From NCBI GenBank assembly GCA_963778385.1, contig CAVZUA010000008.1, positions 62,001 through 126,000 of the forward strand: a stretch of DNA of 64,000 nt, read 5' to 3'. Positions 8,109-20,265 of this stretch are shown piece after piece (the stretch's first letter is position 1; each line of letters opens with the position of its first letter). Origin of the DNA: DATARH01 sp963778385. GTDB taxonomy: Bacteria; Pseudomonadota; Alphaproteobacteria; ATCC43930; CGMCC-115725. The notes under the pieces were generated by a model. The model had not been told where the DNA came from. It saw nothing but the letters and a program-made list of their open reading frames with translations, and made no database searches. Both the position numbers and the translations under genes were made by a program.

Positions 8109-10102
8109 CACCCCGGCTCCGCGAGGGCGATCAGCTCGGTGCCCTCTTCGACCAGGTCGCCGACCGCATAGCGCACCGCCTCCACCGTGCCGTCGCGCGG
8201 CGCGGCGATGGTATGCTCCATCTTCATCGCCTCGACGACGATCAGCGGCTGGCCCTGGCGCACTGCATCCCCGGCGGCGACCAATAGCTGCACGACCCGA
8301 CCCGGCATTGGCGCCGTCAGACGCCCGGCGCCCGCGTCGGCGCCCGCCGGCGGCGCCAGCGGGTCGACGCGCGTGAAGCGCCATCCGGCGCCGTCGATGA
8401 ACACCGCGATGTCGTCGCCGTGGTCGAGCACCACCGCGCGAAACTGCGCGCCGTCGAGGGTGAGCACGGCGGCGCCGTCGGCGGCGAAACGTGCTTCCGC
8501 GCTGGCATGCCGCTCGCCGATCTCCAGCACCCAGCGAGGGCCGTTCGCGGTGGCGGCGATCGATAGCGTTTCCTCGCCGGCGCGAAGCGTCACGGTTCGC
8601 GGCGCGTTCGGCGCGTTGAGCCGCCAGCCGTCGTGCCGCGCCCAGGGATCGGCGGGCCTGGCCGCCGATTGGCCAAGGCAGAACAGTGCCGCCGCGGCGA
8701 CCGCCTTTTCGGGCGGCGCGGACGGCGCCGGCAGGAGCGCTGCACGCCGCCGCTCGATAAAGCCGGTGTCGAGCCTGGCGGCGGCGAAATCCTCATCGCC
8801 GATGACGCGGGCGAGGAAACCGAGATTGGTGGTGACGCCGAGCAACCCGGTCTCGGCCAGGGCGCGCGACAGGCGTGTACGTGCAGTCTCCCGGTCGGGC
8901 CCCCAGGCGATGATCTTGGCGATCATCGGGTCGTAGAACGGCGTCACCGCATCGCCCTCGCGCACCCCGGTCTCGACGCGCGCGGTCGCATTCGGCAGGC
9001 GGAGCCGGTGCAACGTGCCGGTCGCCGGCAGAAAGCCGCGCTCTGGGTTCTCGGCATAGAGCCGCACCTCGATCGCGTGGCCGCTAAGGCGGATATCCTG
9101 CTGCGACCGGGTGAATTTCTCGCCGGCGGCGACGCGCAGCTGCCATTTGACGAGGTCGGTGCCGGTCACCGCTTCGGTGACCGGGTGCTCGACCTGCAGC
9201 CGCGTGTTCATCTCCATGAAATAGAAGCGGTCGCGCTCGACGATGAACTCGACCGTGCCGGCGCCGGCATAGCCGACCGCCTTGGCCGCGGCGACCGCCG
9301 CCGCACCCATTGCCCGGCGCATCGCCGGCGCCAGACCGGGCGCCGGCGCCTCCTCGACGATCTTCTGGTAGCGGCGCTGGATCGAGCAATCGCGCTCGTA
9401 GAGGTGCAGCGCGTTGCCGTGCGTGTCGGCGAAGACCTGAACCTCGATATGGCGCGGCGCGCTCAGGTATTTCTCGATCAGCACACGGTCGTCGCCAAAC
9501 GCGGAAGCCGCCTCGCGCTTGGCGCCGTCGAGCGCGCGGGCGAACTCGCCGGCCGCGTTGACGATGCGCATGCCCCGCCCGCCGCCCCCGCCCGAAGCCT
9601 TGATCAGCACCGGAAAGCCGATCTTTTCGGCCTCGGCGAGCAGATGCGCCGCGTCCTGGTCGCCGCCGTGATAGCCCGGTACCACCGGCACGCCGGCCTG
9701 CTGCATCAAGGCCTTGGCCGCGGCCTTCGACCCCATCGCCCGCATCGCCGCCGGCGGCGGGCCGATAAAGACGATGCCCGCTGCCGCGCAGGCCTCGGCG
9801 AAGTCCGGGTTCTCGGACAGGAAGCCGTAGCCGGGATGGATCGCCTCGGCGCCGGCATCCTGCGCCGCCGTGATGATAGCCGCGGCGTTGAGATAGCTCT
9901 GCCGCGCCGTGGGCCCTTGGCCCCCGGGCTTGTCCCGGGAGGGCGGACCGATCAGCCGCGCCTCGTCCGCCATCATCACATGCAGCGCCGCGGCATCCGC
10001 TTCGGAATAGACCGCGACCGTGGCGATGCCCATGCGCTTGGCGGTGCGCATCACCCGACAGGCGATCTCGCCGCGATTGGCGATGAGGATCTTCGCAAAC
10101 AT
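8108..10102 (-). CDS. mccA: 3-methylcrotonyl-CoA carboxylase alpha (biotin) subunit
   Basis: A 664-residue acyl-CoA carboxylase subunit, the normal MccA length. Order of domains: biotin carboxylase N-domain (MFAKILIANRGEIACRV), ATP-grasp with KASGGGGGRGMR, ERDCSIQRRYQK and EMNTRLQVEHPVTE, then a C-terminal biotinyl domain with VEAMKMEHTI. It carboxylates methylcrotonyl-CoA in leucine breakdown together with MccB encoded upstream. A propionyl- or geranyl-CoA carboxylase is the alternative; the methylcrotonyl call rests on length and partner. The start at 10102 is fixed by the family N-terminus. Confidence 0.9.
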   Translation of the reverse strand: MFAKILIANRGEIACRVMRTAKRMGIATVAVYSEADAAALHVMMADEARLIGPPSRDKPGGQGPTARQSYLNAAAIITAAQDAGAEAIHPGYGFLSENPDFAEACAAAGIVFIGPPPAAMRAMGSKAAAKALMQQAGVPVVPGYHGGDQDAAHLLAEAEKIGFPVLIKASGGGGGRGMRIVNAAGEFARALDGAKREAASAFGDDRVLIEKYLSAPRHIEVQVFADTHGNALHLYERDCSIQRRYQKIVEEAPAPGLAPAMRRAMGAAAVAAAKAVGYAGAGTVEFIVERDRFYFMEMNTRLQVEHPVTEAVTGTDLVKWQLRVAAGEKFTRSQQDIRLSGHAIEVRLYAENPERGFLPATGTLHRLRLPNATARVETGVREGDAVTPFYDPMIAKIIAWGPDRETARTRLSRALAETGLLGVTTNLGFLARVIGDEDFAAARLDTGFIERRRAALLPAPSAPPEKAVAAAALFCLGQSAARPADPWARHDGWRLNAPNAPRTVTLRAGEETLSIAATANGPRWVLEIGERHASAEARFAADGAAVLTLDGAQFRAVVLDHGDDIAVFIDGAGWRFTRVDPLAPPAGADAGAGRLTAPMPGRVVQLLVAAGDAVRQGQPLIVVEAMKMEHTIAAPRDGTVEAVRYAVGDLVEEGTELIALAEPG

Positions 10103-10192
10103 CAAAGAGAACGCTCTAACGCGGAGGACGCCGAGGTTACGCGGAGGGCGCGGCGGATTCCAAGCGCGCGCAGCGCACATCCAATTTTTTGA

Positions 10193-10257
10193 CAATGAGG
10201 CGGTGAGACGGTGAGATTGCCGTCGCTATCCACCCTCATCGCCTCACCGTCTCATTG
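10193..10257. repeat. Family F palindrome between mccB and mccA
   Basis: CAATGAGGCGGTGAGACGG faces CCGTCTCATTG-type sequence across a short centre, giving a 23-base imperfect inverted repeat. It is flanked on both sides by GCGGAGGACGCCGAGG- and CTCTGCGTTCTCCGC-like sequences, suggesting a larger repeat. It could attenuate the transcript between the two carboxylase genes. Confidence 0.6.
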
Positions 10258-10340
10258 TGCATTTTTGGCGCTTCGTGCCAACTCAGGCAGCTCCGCCTAC
10301 TTTGTCTAACCTCTGCGTTCTCCGCTAAAGCGTTTTCGCC

Positions 10341-11948
<1,608 letters not shown>

Positions 11949-12026
11949 GTGGCGAACCTTATCGAGTGCCGGAGAACGCGCAAGAGCACCAACGAGCTGT
12001 TAGCGATTTACGTTTCTATTTCATGT

Positions 12027-12055
12027 TTGACAATCATGAAAGGACAATGCACATT
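12027..12055 (+). promoter_or_regulatory. Weak candidate promoter ahead of the toxin-antitoxin pair
   Basis: TTGACA at 12027-12032 is followed after 17 bases by CACATT. The -35 is consensus but the -10 is poor, and the gap to the antitoxin ATG is about 150 bases. TA promoters usually carry a palindrome near the start; CATG...CATG half-sites flank the -35. Confidence 0.25.
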
Positions 12056-12205
12056 TTTCTGATCTTTGGGAGTAACCTATGGCCGCGACAATCCACGTCC
12101 TTCACCCCAACTCGTCGCCACTCTCGCGAAAAAACACCCATCTACTTACAACCCGTCCCATTCCGCGGCGGTGGCGGAGCGATCAATGCCGTGTTGGGGC
12201 GTTAA

Positions 12206-12544
12206 ATGCCCAGCGCTGTCGCTAAAATTCTCGACGATCTGCGGGATCGGGGCGGACTGAAGGGAACCGATGTCGCGAATATGACCTCGGTATCACCGGC
12301 AACGGTATCCCGATGGACATCGGGAAAGGCATTCCCGCAGCCCAAGACGCAGCTCCTCATTTCCGACCTGCGTTATGTCGTCGATCGGCTGGCGGAGTTC
12401 TATTCGCCCGATGAAACCCGCATCTGGCTCTATGCGCGGCACCCACTGTTGAACGGCGAGCGCGCGATCGACCTCATTCACGCCGGCCGGACGACCGACG
12501 TGCTCGCCGTCATCGAAGGCCTCGATGAGAGCACCTACACCTGA
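12206..12544 (+). CDS. Xre/MbcA/ParS-type antitoxin
   Basis: A 112-residue antitoxin. The N-terminal helix-turn-helix is visible as LKGTDVANMTSVSPATVSRW near residues 18-37. The C-terminal DUF2384 part follows with RIWLYARHPLLNGERAIDLI, the conserved motif that blocks the partner toxin active site. It lies 2 bases before a RES-domain gene, the standard order of Xre-RES modules. Antitoxins of this class bind their own promoter and neutralise the NAD-degrading toxin. Confidence 0.9.
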   Translation: MPSAVAKILDDLRDRGGLKGTDVANMTSVSPATVSRWTSGKAFPQPKTQLLISDLRYVVDRLAEFYSPDETRIWLYARHPLLNGERAIDLIHAGRTTDVLAVIEGLDESTYT

Positions 12545-12546
12545 CG

Positions 12547-13086
12547 ATGGCGGCTTCGCGCATCCATGACCGCACCATCCTCGATGCGCTCGAAGCTCTC
12601 GACCCCGAGCCATTCGCCGGTACGGTCTGGCGGATCACCCGGGCGGGAAGAGAACCTTTACGAGGAGCCGCCGCTGATGGACGTTGGAGTTCGAGCGGCG
12701 AATTCGAAGTTCTATACACCAGCATGATGCGTGAAGGCGCGCTTGCCGAAATCGGCTATCGTCTGTCGTTGCAGCCCATCTGGCCCAGCCGGATCGCGCA
12801 CGAAATTCACGCGATCAGCGTGCAAACCGAACGCAATTTGCGCTTTGTTGATGTCGACAGCCTGGCTGCCTTCGGAGTCGACCCGGCGCGTTTTCGTTCC
12901 TTCGACTATTCAGCGACCCAGGCGATCGCGGCGGCGGCCAACTTCCTTGGTTTTGACGGGCTGATCGTTCCAAATGCCCGCTTCGCTTGCAGCAATCTGG
13001 TGATCTTCACCGAACGCGCGCCCGACCTCACATTGACCGAAACGGCCGGCGTTGATTGGGAAGCCTGGCGGCGCGACCGGCGGTGA
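12547..13086 (+). CDS. RES-domain toxin (NAD-targeting)
   Basis: A 179-residue RES-domain protein. The defining Arg, Glu and Ser positions appear in GTVWRITRAG (residues 23-32), GRWSSSGEFEVLYTS (46-60) and EGALAEIGYRL (64-75). RES toxins have an ADP-ribosyltransferase-like fold and deplete NAD+ or modify Prs. The gene begins 2 bases after the antitoxin stop, so the pair is one operon. The frame is intact and the core residues are present, so it may be active. Confidence 0.88.
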   Translation: MAASRIHDRTILDALEALDPEPFAGTVWRITRAGREPLRGAAADGRWSSSGEFEVLYTSMMREGALAEIGYRLSLQPIWPSRIAHEIHAISVQTERNLRFVDVDSLAAFGVDPARFRSFDYSATQAIAAAANFLGFDGLIVPNARFACSNLVIFTERAPDLTLTETAGVDWEAWRRDRR

Positions 13087-13204
13087 AATTGCCATAATCG
13101 TATTATATCCTTTGCGATTTCCGGCCGCTCACGCGGACGCTGGCGGATCGCGAGGGAGAACGGTGTTGGCTGTCAGATTCCCTGCAGATATCAGCCGAAA
13201 CAGC

Positions 13205-13340
13205 GGCGGCGGAGGGCCGCGCAAGGGTGGCGGGCGGCCGTTCCGGAGGGGGAATCGGGCGTCCGGCGGGACGGCCGCGCGGGTCGACGACCAAGGCGAC
13301 GCTGACGGCGCGGTATGAATCAGCTGCCCGGTTGGAGTAA
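13205..13340 (+). pseudogene. Remnant of a DUF5681-like N-terminal segment, frameshifted
   Basis: In one frame the DNA reads PRKGGGRPFRRGN; one base further on it reads GRPAGRPRGSTTKATLTARY up to a stop at 13338. Joined, they resemble the PF-xxG-N-xGRPxGSxNKAT motif at the start of DUF5681 proteins, which are common next to phage or mobile genes. The rest of such a gene is absent. This is a short similarity judged by eye. Confidence 0.35.
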
Positions 13341-13371
13341 GCCGGTGGGTGACCCTGATCGGGAGATGAAA

Positions 13372-13578
13372 ATGGAAGACGAATTCTATCGCCGCAGCGT
13401 CAAGCCGCACCCGTCGGGCGGCTATCAGCTCCATGCCGCTGCGCTCGATCCGAACACGGCCGAGGCGCACTACCCGTCGAATTGGGTTTGCACCCATGGC
13501 GACGGCGAGTTTCACGCCACGTATGAGGACGCGATCGATTGCCCGCAATATCGCGAGCTATTGGGACAGATCACCTAG
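13372..13578 (+). CDS. Small conserved-looking hypothetical protein
   Basis: A 68-residue acidic protein beginning MEDEFYRRSVKPHPSGGYQL, with one histidine-rich middle (SNWVCTHGDGEFHATYEDA). The start at 13372 is chosen because GGAG sits 6 bases upstream; an in-frame ATG two codons earlier would be too close to it. No domain is recognised. It points toward pckA and shares a hairpin repeat as probable terminator. Confidence 0.5.
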   Translation: MEDEFYRRSVKPHPSGGYQLHAAALDPNTAEAHYPSNWVCTHGDGEFHATYEDAIDCPQYRELLGQIT

Positions 13579-13584
13579 CGCCGG

Positions 13585-13621
13585 CTCCCTCACCCCGAAA
13601 GCGGGGAGAGGGGCGGGGTGA
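13585..13621. repeat. Family C repeat (short copy) between convergent genes
   Basis: CCCTCACCCCGAAAGCGGGG then AGAGGGGCGGGGTG, a compact hairpin. It lies between two convergent genes and may act as a bidirectional terminator. Confidence 0.55.
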
Positions 13622-13629
13622 CGCGCTCG

Positions 13630-15267
<1,638 letters not shown>

Positions 15268-15398
15268 CGCCGGACCCGCTTGCCACGGAGTCGGTCGGCG
15301 GCCGATACCCGAAGTTGGCGCGCAACATAAACCGCTGCAATTCCACCGGCAAGCAACGCGAGAAGCATCGCAAACTTCGGGCCAGCATAACGATTTGG

Positions 15399-16142
15399 TC
15401 AGGGCGGCGCGGCAAGACGCGCCTCGGCGGCAAGCGCGACGAGCGCCTTGCGCGCGCCCTCCGGATCGAGCACTGGAGCGGCAAAATCGAGCCGGGCGGT
15501 CTCGTGATCGCGGCGCAGATCGACGCCCTCGGGATCGATGCCCGTCATCCGCCAACCGCCGCCGGTACGACGCAGCAGGCGCGCCGCGTAAAGATCGACG
15601 GCATCAGCGTGGTCGGCGTTCATATGCGCGACGATCCCGGCTTCGGCCTCGGTGAGGGCTGGAGCGTCGGCGCTGTAGCCCAATTCGCCGGCCTCGATCC
15701 AGGAAATGCGGCCGAATCCCGCCACCAAATGGCCGTGACTGATCGTCACGCGGCAAAGATGGAAGTCGGCGAACCCGGCGTAGGCGGCGGCGCTCGGATG
15801 GCGTGCCGTGAAGCGGGAGAGGAGCCGGGCGTCATCGCTGCGCACCGCTTCGCCGAGGAGGCTCAGTCGCGGCTGCGCGAGCGGGTCGGCGCACGGCGCG
15901 CCCGAGATGGGGACGCGCCCGCCGCCGCCGTCGAATAACAGCGAGATGCGATGGTCGGCGGCGATGTTGCGGCTGTGCTGCGCGAGGTCGGAGAGCAGCA
16001 TCAGCGGGCTGGCGTCGAGATCGCAGGCGAGCGCGACGAGCGAGGCATAAGGCCTTCCGTCAAGGCCCGTCGCCAGCACGCCATGCGCTTGGCGGCGCAT
16101 CAGCCGACGGCATAATTGGCCGGGATCAACGGTTTCATTCAT
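15399..16142 (-). CDS. HugZ-like pyridoxamine-phosphate-oxidase-fold protein with DUF2470 tail
   Basis: A 247-residue protein. The N-terminal flavin-reductase-like split barrel shows RRQAHGVLATGLDGRPYASL and LMLLSDLAQHSRNIAADHRI. The C-terminal DUF2470 part has EAGIVAHMNADHADAVDLYA with the histidine-rich helix typical of haem-utilisation proteins of the HugZ type. A role in haem breakdown or binding is an inference from family. It is divergent from chvI and lies upstream of pckA on the same strand. Confidence 0.8.
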   Translation of the reverse strand: MNETVDPGQLCRRLMRRQAHGVLATGLDGRPYASLVALACDLDASPLMLLSDLAQHSRNIAADHRISLLFDGGGGRVPISGAPCADPLAQPRLSLLGEAVRSDDARLLSRFTARHPSAAAYAGFADFHLCRVTISHGHLVAGFGRISWIEAGELGYSADAPALTEAEAGIVAHMNADHADAVDLYAARLLRRTGGGWRMTGIDPEGVDLRRDHETARLDFAAPVLDPEGARKALVALAAEARLAAPP

Positions 16143-16254
16143 GCCTTGCCCTTTTCGTTCGCCACCGCACCGCCATATTTGAAGGAACAGATATTGCGCC
16201 GGTGGCGTACCATTGGCGAGCGACGGGCGGTAACGCCCTTGGGGGGACAAATTC

Positions 16255-16953
16255 TTGGCGAACACGATCGCACTTGTCGATGACGACAGGAACATCCTGA
16301 CCTCGGTTTCGATGGCGCTCGAGGCGGAGGGTTTTGCGGTCCGCTGCTATGCGGATGGCGCCGAGGCGCTGAAGGGCCTCAACGGCCAGCCCGTCGATGT
16401 CGCGGTGCTCGACATCAAGATGCCGCGCATGGACGGCATGGAGCTGCTCTCGCAGCTGCGCCGGTCGAGCGCGACGCCGGTCATCTTCCTCACTTCGAAG
16501 GACGACGAGGTCGACGAGCTGCTCGGCCTCCGGATGGGCGCCGACGACTACATCAAGAAGCCGTTTTCGCAGCGCCTGTTGATCGAACGTATCCGCGCGC
16601 TGCTGCGGCGCGGCGAGCTGGCGCGCGAGCAGGAGTCCGTGCAGGGCGAGCCGCCGATCGTCCGCGGCCTGCTGACGCTCGATCCCGGCCGTCATCTGTG
16701 CACCTGGCAGAGCCGCCAGGTCGAGCTGACGGTAACCGAATTCCTGATCCTCAAATCGCTCGCCCAACGTCCGGGTCACGTCAAGAACCGCGACCAGCTG
16801 ATGGACGCCGCCTATGGCGAGCATATCTATGTCGACGACCGCACCATCGACAGCCACATCAAGCGGCTGCGCAAGAAGTTCAAGACGGTCGACGACGAGT
16901 TCGCGCAGATCGAGACGCTGTATGGCGTCGGCTATCGATATCGCGAGCACTAA
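16255..16953 (+). CDS. chvI: Response regulator ChvI
   Basis: A 232-residue OmpR-class regulator. The receiver begins MANTIALVDDDRNILTSVSM, with phospho-acceptor Asp in VLDIKMPRMDGMELL, the conserved Thr/Lys region FLTSKDDEVDELLGLRMGAD and YIKKPF. The C-terminal winged helix ends TLYGVGYRYRE. The start is TTG, preceded by GGGGGA. ChvI controls envelope, acid-response and carbon genes in Alphaproteobacteria. It overlaps the sensor gene by 32 bases. Confidence 0.93.
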   Translation: MANTIALVDDDRNILTSVSMALEAEGFAVRCYADGAEALKGLNGQPVDVAVLDIKMPRMDGMELLSQLRRSSATPVIFLTSKDDEVDELLGLRMGADDYIKKPFSQRLLIERIRALLRRGELAREQESVQGEPPIVRGLLTLDPGRHLCTWQSRQVELTVTEFLILKSLAQRPGHVKNRDQLMDAAYGEHIYVDDRTIDSHIKRLRKKFKTVDDEFAQIETLYGVGYRYREH

Positions 16954-18652
16954 AGCCGCCGAACCAGCGACGGCAGCATCGCCGGCGCCGAACTCGGCGC
17001 CTGATACAGATGCACGCTCGCAGCCCGCGGCGAGCGATGTGGGCGCACAGCGCCGGCGCCGCCGGCACGGGCCGCGTCTGTCGCCGCTCACCCGCCGCAT
17101 CATCGCGGTGAATGTGCTGCCGCTGGCGCTGCTGGCGGTCGGCTTCCTCTATCTCGGCAAGTTCGAATCGAGCCTGATCGGCCAGCAGGTCGAGGCGCTG
17201 CGCACGCAGGGCGAGATCTTCGCCGCCGCGCTCGGCGAGGGCGCGGTGCTCGACTCGCCCGACGAGGGCGAGCTTCTGTTGCCCGACCTTGCCCGGCAGA
17301 TGATGCGGCGCCTCGTCGCGCCGACCCATACACCGGCGCGGCTGTTCGACAAGGACGGCAAGCTGATCGCCGACAGCCAGGTGTTTTCGGGCCCCGGGGA
17401 CGCGGTTGTGGTGACGGAGCTGCCGGCACCGGAGGGAGACGAGAGCTTTTTCACCCGCCTCAGCCGTGAGGTCTACGACTGGATTGCCGGGCTCCTGCCG
17501 CGGCGGCGCGGCTATCCTCTGTATCACGAGAGTCGCGCAGCAGCCGACTTCCCCGAGGTGATGAGCGCGTTGCACGGCGAGGGCGGCCGGGCGGTGCGCC
17601 GCGATCCACGTGACCGGATGCTGGTGATCAGCGTCGCTGTGCCGGTGCAGCGCTACAAGGAAGTGCTCGGCGCGGTGATGCTGTCGAGCGTCAACGGCGA
17701 GCTTGAGGCGGAAGTGCGCAAGGTGCGGTTCGAGGCGCTGCGCATCTTCGGCGTGGCACTGATGGTGACGATCCTGCTGTCGGCCTATTTGGCGAGCACG
17801 ATCGCGCGACCGGTGCGCCGCCTCGCCGAAGCCGCGGAGCGCGCGGAGGGTCGCGGCGCCCGTATCGAAATCCCCGACCTCACCCAACGCGGCGACGAGA
17901 TCGGCGACCTGTCGCGCTCGCTGCGCGAAATGACGAATGCGCTATGGCTGCGCATGTCGGCGATCGAGAGCTTCGCCTCGGATGTCGCGCACGAGATCAA
18001 GAACCCGCTTTCCTCGCTGCGCAGCGCGGTCGAAACGGCGGTGCGCATCCAGGACCCGGTCAAGCAGCAGCGGCTTCTGGCGATCATCCTCGATGATATC
18101 GAGCGCCTGTCGCGGCTGATCACCGACATCTCCGACGCCTCGCGGCTCGACGCGGAGCTGAGCCGCGACACGATGGAGCCGATCGATCTGACGGCGATGC
18201 TGCGCGCGCTGGTCGACATCCATGAGACGACGCGCAGCGAGGGCACGGCGCGCGTCGTGCTGACGCCGCCCGAGCGGCGGCGCGGGTTTTTCGTCAGCGG
18301 CATCGAGAGCCGGCTGTCGCAGGTCTTCCTCAACCTGATCAGCAACGCCGTCTCGTTCAGCCCGCCGGGCGGCGAAATCCGCGTGGGCGCGCGCGAGGAC
18401 GGCCGCGCCGTGCTGGTCACCGTCGAGGACAACGGGCCCGGCATCCCGCCCGACAGGCTGACGACGATCTTCGACCGCTTCTACACCGAGCGCCCAGCGG
18501 CGGAGAAATTCGGCACCCATTCGGGGCTCGGCCTGTCGATCTCGAAACAGATCGTCGAAGCGCATCGCGGCCGCATCTGGGCCGAGAACCGACATGACAC
18601 AAACAACGAGGTGTGCGGCGCCCGCTTCCTTATCCGGCTGCCGGAAGCGTGA
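16922..18652 (+). CDS. chvG: Sensor histidine kinase ChvG
   Basis: A 576-residue membrane kinase. It has a first membrane helix (IIAVNVLPLALLAVGFLYL), a periplasmic sensor region of about 200 residues, a second helix (IFGVALMVTILLSAYLAS), HAMP, then the H-box FASDVAHEIKNPLSSL with the phospho-His, N-box NLISNAVSFSPPGG, and G-boxes EDNGPGIPP and GLGLSISKQI. The ATG at 16922 lies inside chvI; later starts would lose only the variable, proline/alanine-rich N-terminus. The pair senses envelope or acid conditions; in relatives a periplasmic ExoR-type inhibitor acts on ChvG. Confidence 0.92.
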   Translation: MASAIDIASTKAAEPATAASPAPNSAPDTDARSQPAASDVGAQRRRRRHGPRLSPLTRRIIAVNVLPLALLAVGFLYLGKFESSLIGQQVEALRTQGEIFAAALGEGAVLDSPDEGELLLPDLARQMMRRLVAPTHTPARLFDKDGKLIADSQVFSGPGDAVVVTELPAPEGDESFFTRLSREVYDWIAGLLPRRRGYPLYHESRAAADFPEVMSALHGEGGRAVRRDPRDRMLVISVAVPVQRYKEVLGAVMLSSVNGELEAEVRKVRFEALRIFGVALMVTILLSAYLASTIARPVRRLAEAAERAEGRGARIEIPDLTQRGDEIGDLSRSLREMTNALWLRMSAIESFASDVAHEIKNPLSSLRSAVETAVRIQDPVKQQRLLAIILDDIERLSRLITDISDASRLDAELSRDTMEPIDLTAMLRALVDIHETTRSEGTARVVLTPPERRRGFFVSGIESRLSQVFLNLISNAVSFSPPGGEIRVGAREDGRAVLVTVEDNGPGIPPDRLTTIFDRFYTERPAAEKFGTHSGLGLSISKQIVEAHRGRIWAENRHDTNNEVCGARFLIRLPEA

Positions 18653-18674
18653 TTGTGAGTGACCTCCTCGGATC

Positions 18675-18752
18675 GTCATTCCCGCGAAAGCGGGAATCCA
18701 GGGCAAGCGACAAAACGGTTGCCCCTGGCCCCCCGCCTGCGCGGGGGTGACG
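18675..18752. repeat. Family D palindrome
   Basis: GTCATTCCCGCGAAAGCGGG and AATCCAGGG at the left are mirrored by CCCTGGCC and CCCGCCTGCGCGGGGGTGAC at the right. The same family occurs at 31898-31975. It sits between chvG and hprK. Confidence 0.75.
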
Positions 18753-18767
18753 AGAGCGAGCAGAGCA

Positions 18768-19214
18768 ATGACCGATAGCGGCATCCTCATCCACGGCACG
18801 AGCGTGGCGATCGGCGAACACGCGGTGCTGCTGCGCGGCCCGTCGGGGAGCGGGAAGTCCGACCTTGCCCTGCGACTGATCGACGCTGGCGCGCGCCTAG
18901 TGGCCGATGATCAGAGCGAGATCCGGCGCGACGGCGACACCCTACTGGTCGAGGCACCGCGAACGATTTTCGGTCTCATCGAGGTCCGCGGCGTGGGTCT
19001 GGTCAAGCTCGACGCGCTGCCTCTCGCGCGGCTCGCGCTGATCGCCGATTTAGTTGCAATGCAACATATAGAACGGCTGCCAGAGCCTAGCAGCGAAACG
19101 ATTCTTGGTTTACGCGTACCGTTGGTTGCGATCGCGCCGTTCGAGGCCTCGGCGCCGATCAAGCTGCGCTTCGCGCTGGCCGCGGCGATCGGCGACGGAA
19201 CCGCCGTCTTGTAG
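18768..19214 (+). CDS. hprK: Short HPr kinase/phosphorylase (alphaproteobacterial type)
   Basis: A 148-residue protein equal to the C-terminal kinase domain only, as usual in Alphaproteobacteria. The P-loop is LLRGPSGSGKSDLALRL near residues 21-37, DDQSEI holds catalytic acids, and the HprK signature appears as GLIEVRGVGLV. It phosphorylates Ser of HPr and so links carbon supply to regulation; there is no sugar permease here. It lies between chvG and the EIIA gene. Confidence 0.92.
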   Translation: MTDSGILIHGTSVAIGEHAVLLRGPSGSGKSDLALRLIDAGARLVADDQSEIRRDGDTLLVEAPRTIFGLIEVRGVGLVKLDALPLARLALIADLVAMQHIERLPEPSSETILGLRVPLVAIAPFEASAPIKLRFALAAAIGDGTAVL

Positions 19215-19540
19215 CCGCGTTTTTCGGTTCTCATGCGGCGCGGCGATGCTCGCGCAAAAGGCGAGGCATGACTGCCATTGCATCAAGCGTGATGACGACG
19301 AACGCGGACAGCGCTATATGGGCGATCCAGTCCCCACCCGCGGGCCATTGTGGCCTTAGACGGCATGCGGATCGAACACCGAGTGGTCTCTGCCCCCAAG
19401 CGACCGCATAAACGTGTGATCGACACCCCTAGCTGACCGGAAAGAATGTCGAGCCCCTGTAATCGGGACCTCGCACCCTCCCTCCCCTCCAACCGACGGC
19501 AACGCCGACCGGCGTTAGCGCAGCGCGGCGAGGCCGGCCG
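19215..19540. other. Gene-free gap where rapZ normally lies
   Basis: About 326 bases between hprK and the EIIA gene. In most Alphaproteobacteria this interval encodes RapZ (about 290 residues). I find no RapZ P-loop, no open frame with family similarity and no RNA structure. GTGTGATCGACACCC-like sequence near 19415 is not clearly a signal. Confidence 0.5.
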
Positions 19541-19948
19541 ATGATCGGCATTGTGCTCGTCACCCACGGTCGGCTGGCGAGCGAATTTGTCGCCGCGCTG
19601 GAACACGTCGTCGGGCCGCAGGTACAGATCGCCGCGGTGTGCATCGGCCCCGAGGACGACATGGAACTGCGCCGCCGCGAGATCCTCAACTCGATCGCCG
19701 AGGTCGACACCGGCGAAGGTGCGGTGCTGCTGACCGACATGTTCGGCGGCACGCCGTCGAACCTGGCGATCTCGGTGATGGACCGCGCCAAAATCGAGGT
19801 CATCGCCGGTATCAATCTGCCGATGCTGATCAAGCTCGCCAGCCTGCGCCAGACCGAGACGATCGGACGTGCGGTGATCGGCGCGCAGGAGGCCGGGCGC
19901 AAATACATCAACGTCGCCTCGCAGCTTCTCGCGGACGCCCAGCGATGA
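19541..19948 (+). CDS. PTS EIIA component, mannose family (regulatory)
   Basis: A 135-residue EIIA-Man domain. The phospho-His is in IGIVLVTHGRLASEF (residue 9) and the conserved DMFGGTPSNLA is near residues 66-76. Without any EIIB or EIIC gene nearby it probably takes phosphate from HPr and works as a regulator. Its stop overlaps the HPr start as ATGA. Confidence 0.92.
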   Translation: MIGIVLVTHGRLASEFVAALEHVVGPQVQIAAVCIGPEDDMELRRREILNSIAEVDTGEGAVLLTDMFGGTPSNLAISVMDRAKIEVIAGINLPMLIKLASLRQTETIGRAVIGAQEAGRKYINVASQLLADAQR

Positions 19949-20265
19949 GCATCGAGCCGCTCGGCAACTCCCTTGAGGCTGAAGCGGCGGCCGCCACCGT
20001 CAAGCGCGTGGTCAAAATCTGCAACCAGAAGGGGCTGCACGCCCGCGCTGCGGCGCGGTTCGTCAAGACCGCGCACGAGTTCGACGCGGAGATCTGGGTG
20101 CGCAAGAACGGCACGATCGTCAACGGCCGGTCGATCATGGGGCTGATGATGCTGGCGGCGGCATCGGGAGCCGAGCTACAAATCTCCGCCGCCGGCCCGG
20201 AAGCCGACTCAGCGGTCGAAACGCTGGCGCGCCTGGTCGAATGCAAATTTGATGAGGGTTGCTGA
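19945..20265 (+). CDS. HPr phosphocarrier protein
   Basis: A 106-residue HPr with an N-terminal extension of about 20 residues. The EI-phosphorylated His is in KGLHARAAARFVK, and the HprK-phosphorylated Ser is in GRSIMGLMMLAA. Both sites are intact, matching the presence of EI and HprK genes. It overlaps EIIA by 4 bases and EI by 14. Confidence 0.93.
   Translation: MSIEPLGNSLEAEAAAATVKRVVKICNQKGLHARAAARFVKTAHEFDAEIWVRKNGTIVNGRSIMGLMMLAAASGAELQISAAGPEADSAVETLARLVECKFDEGC

Noticed and set aside
8633..10192. 519-codon frame opposite mccA
   Set aside because: The minus strand encodes every biotin carboxylase motif; the plus frame has none and shows mirror composition.
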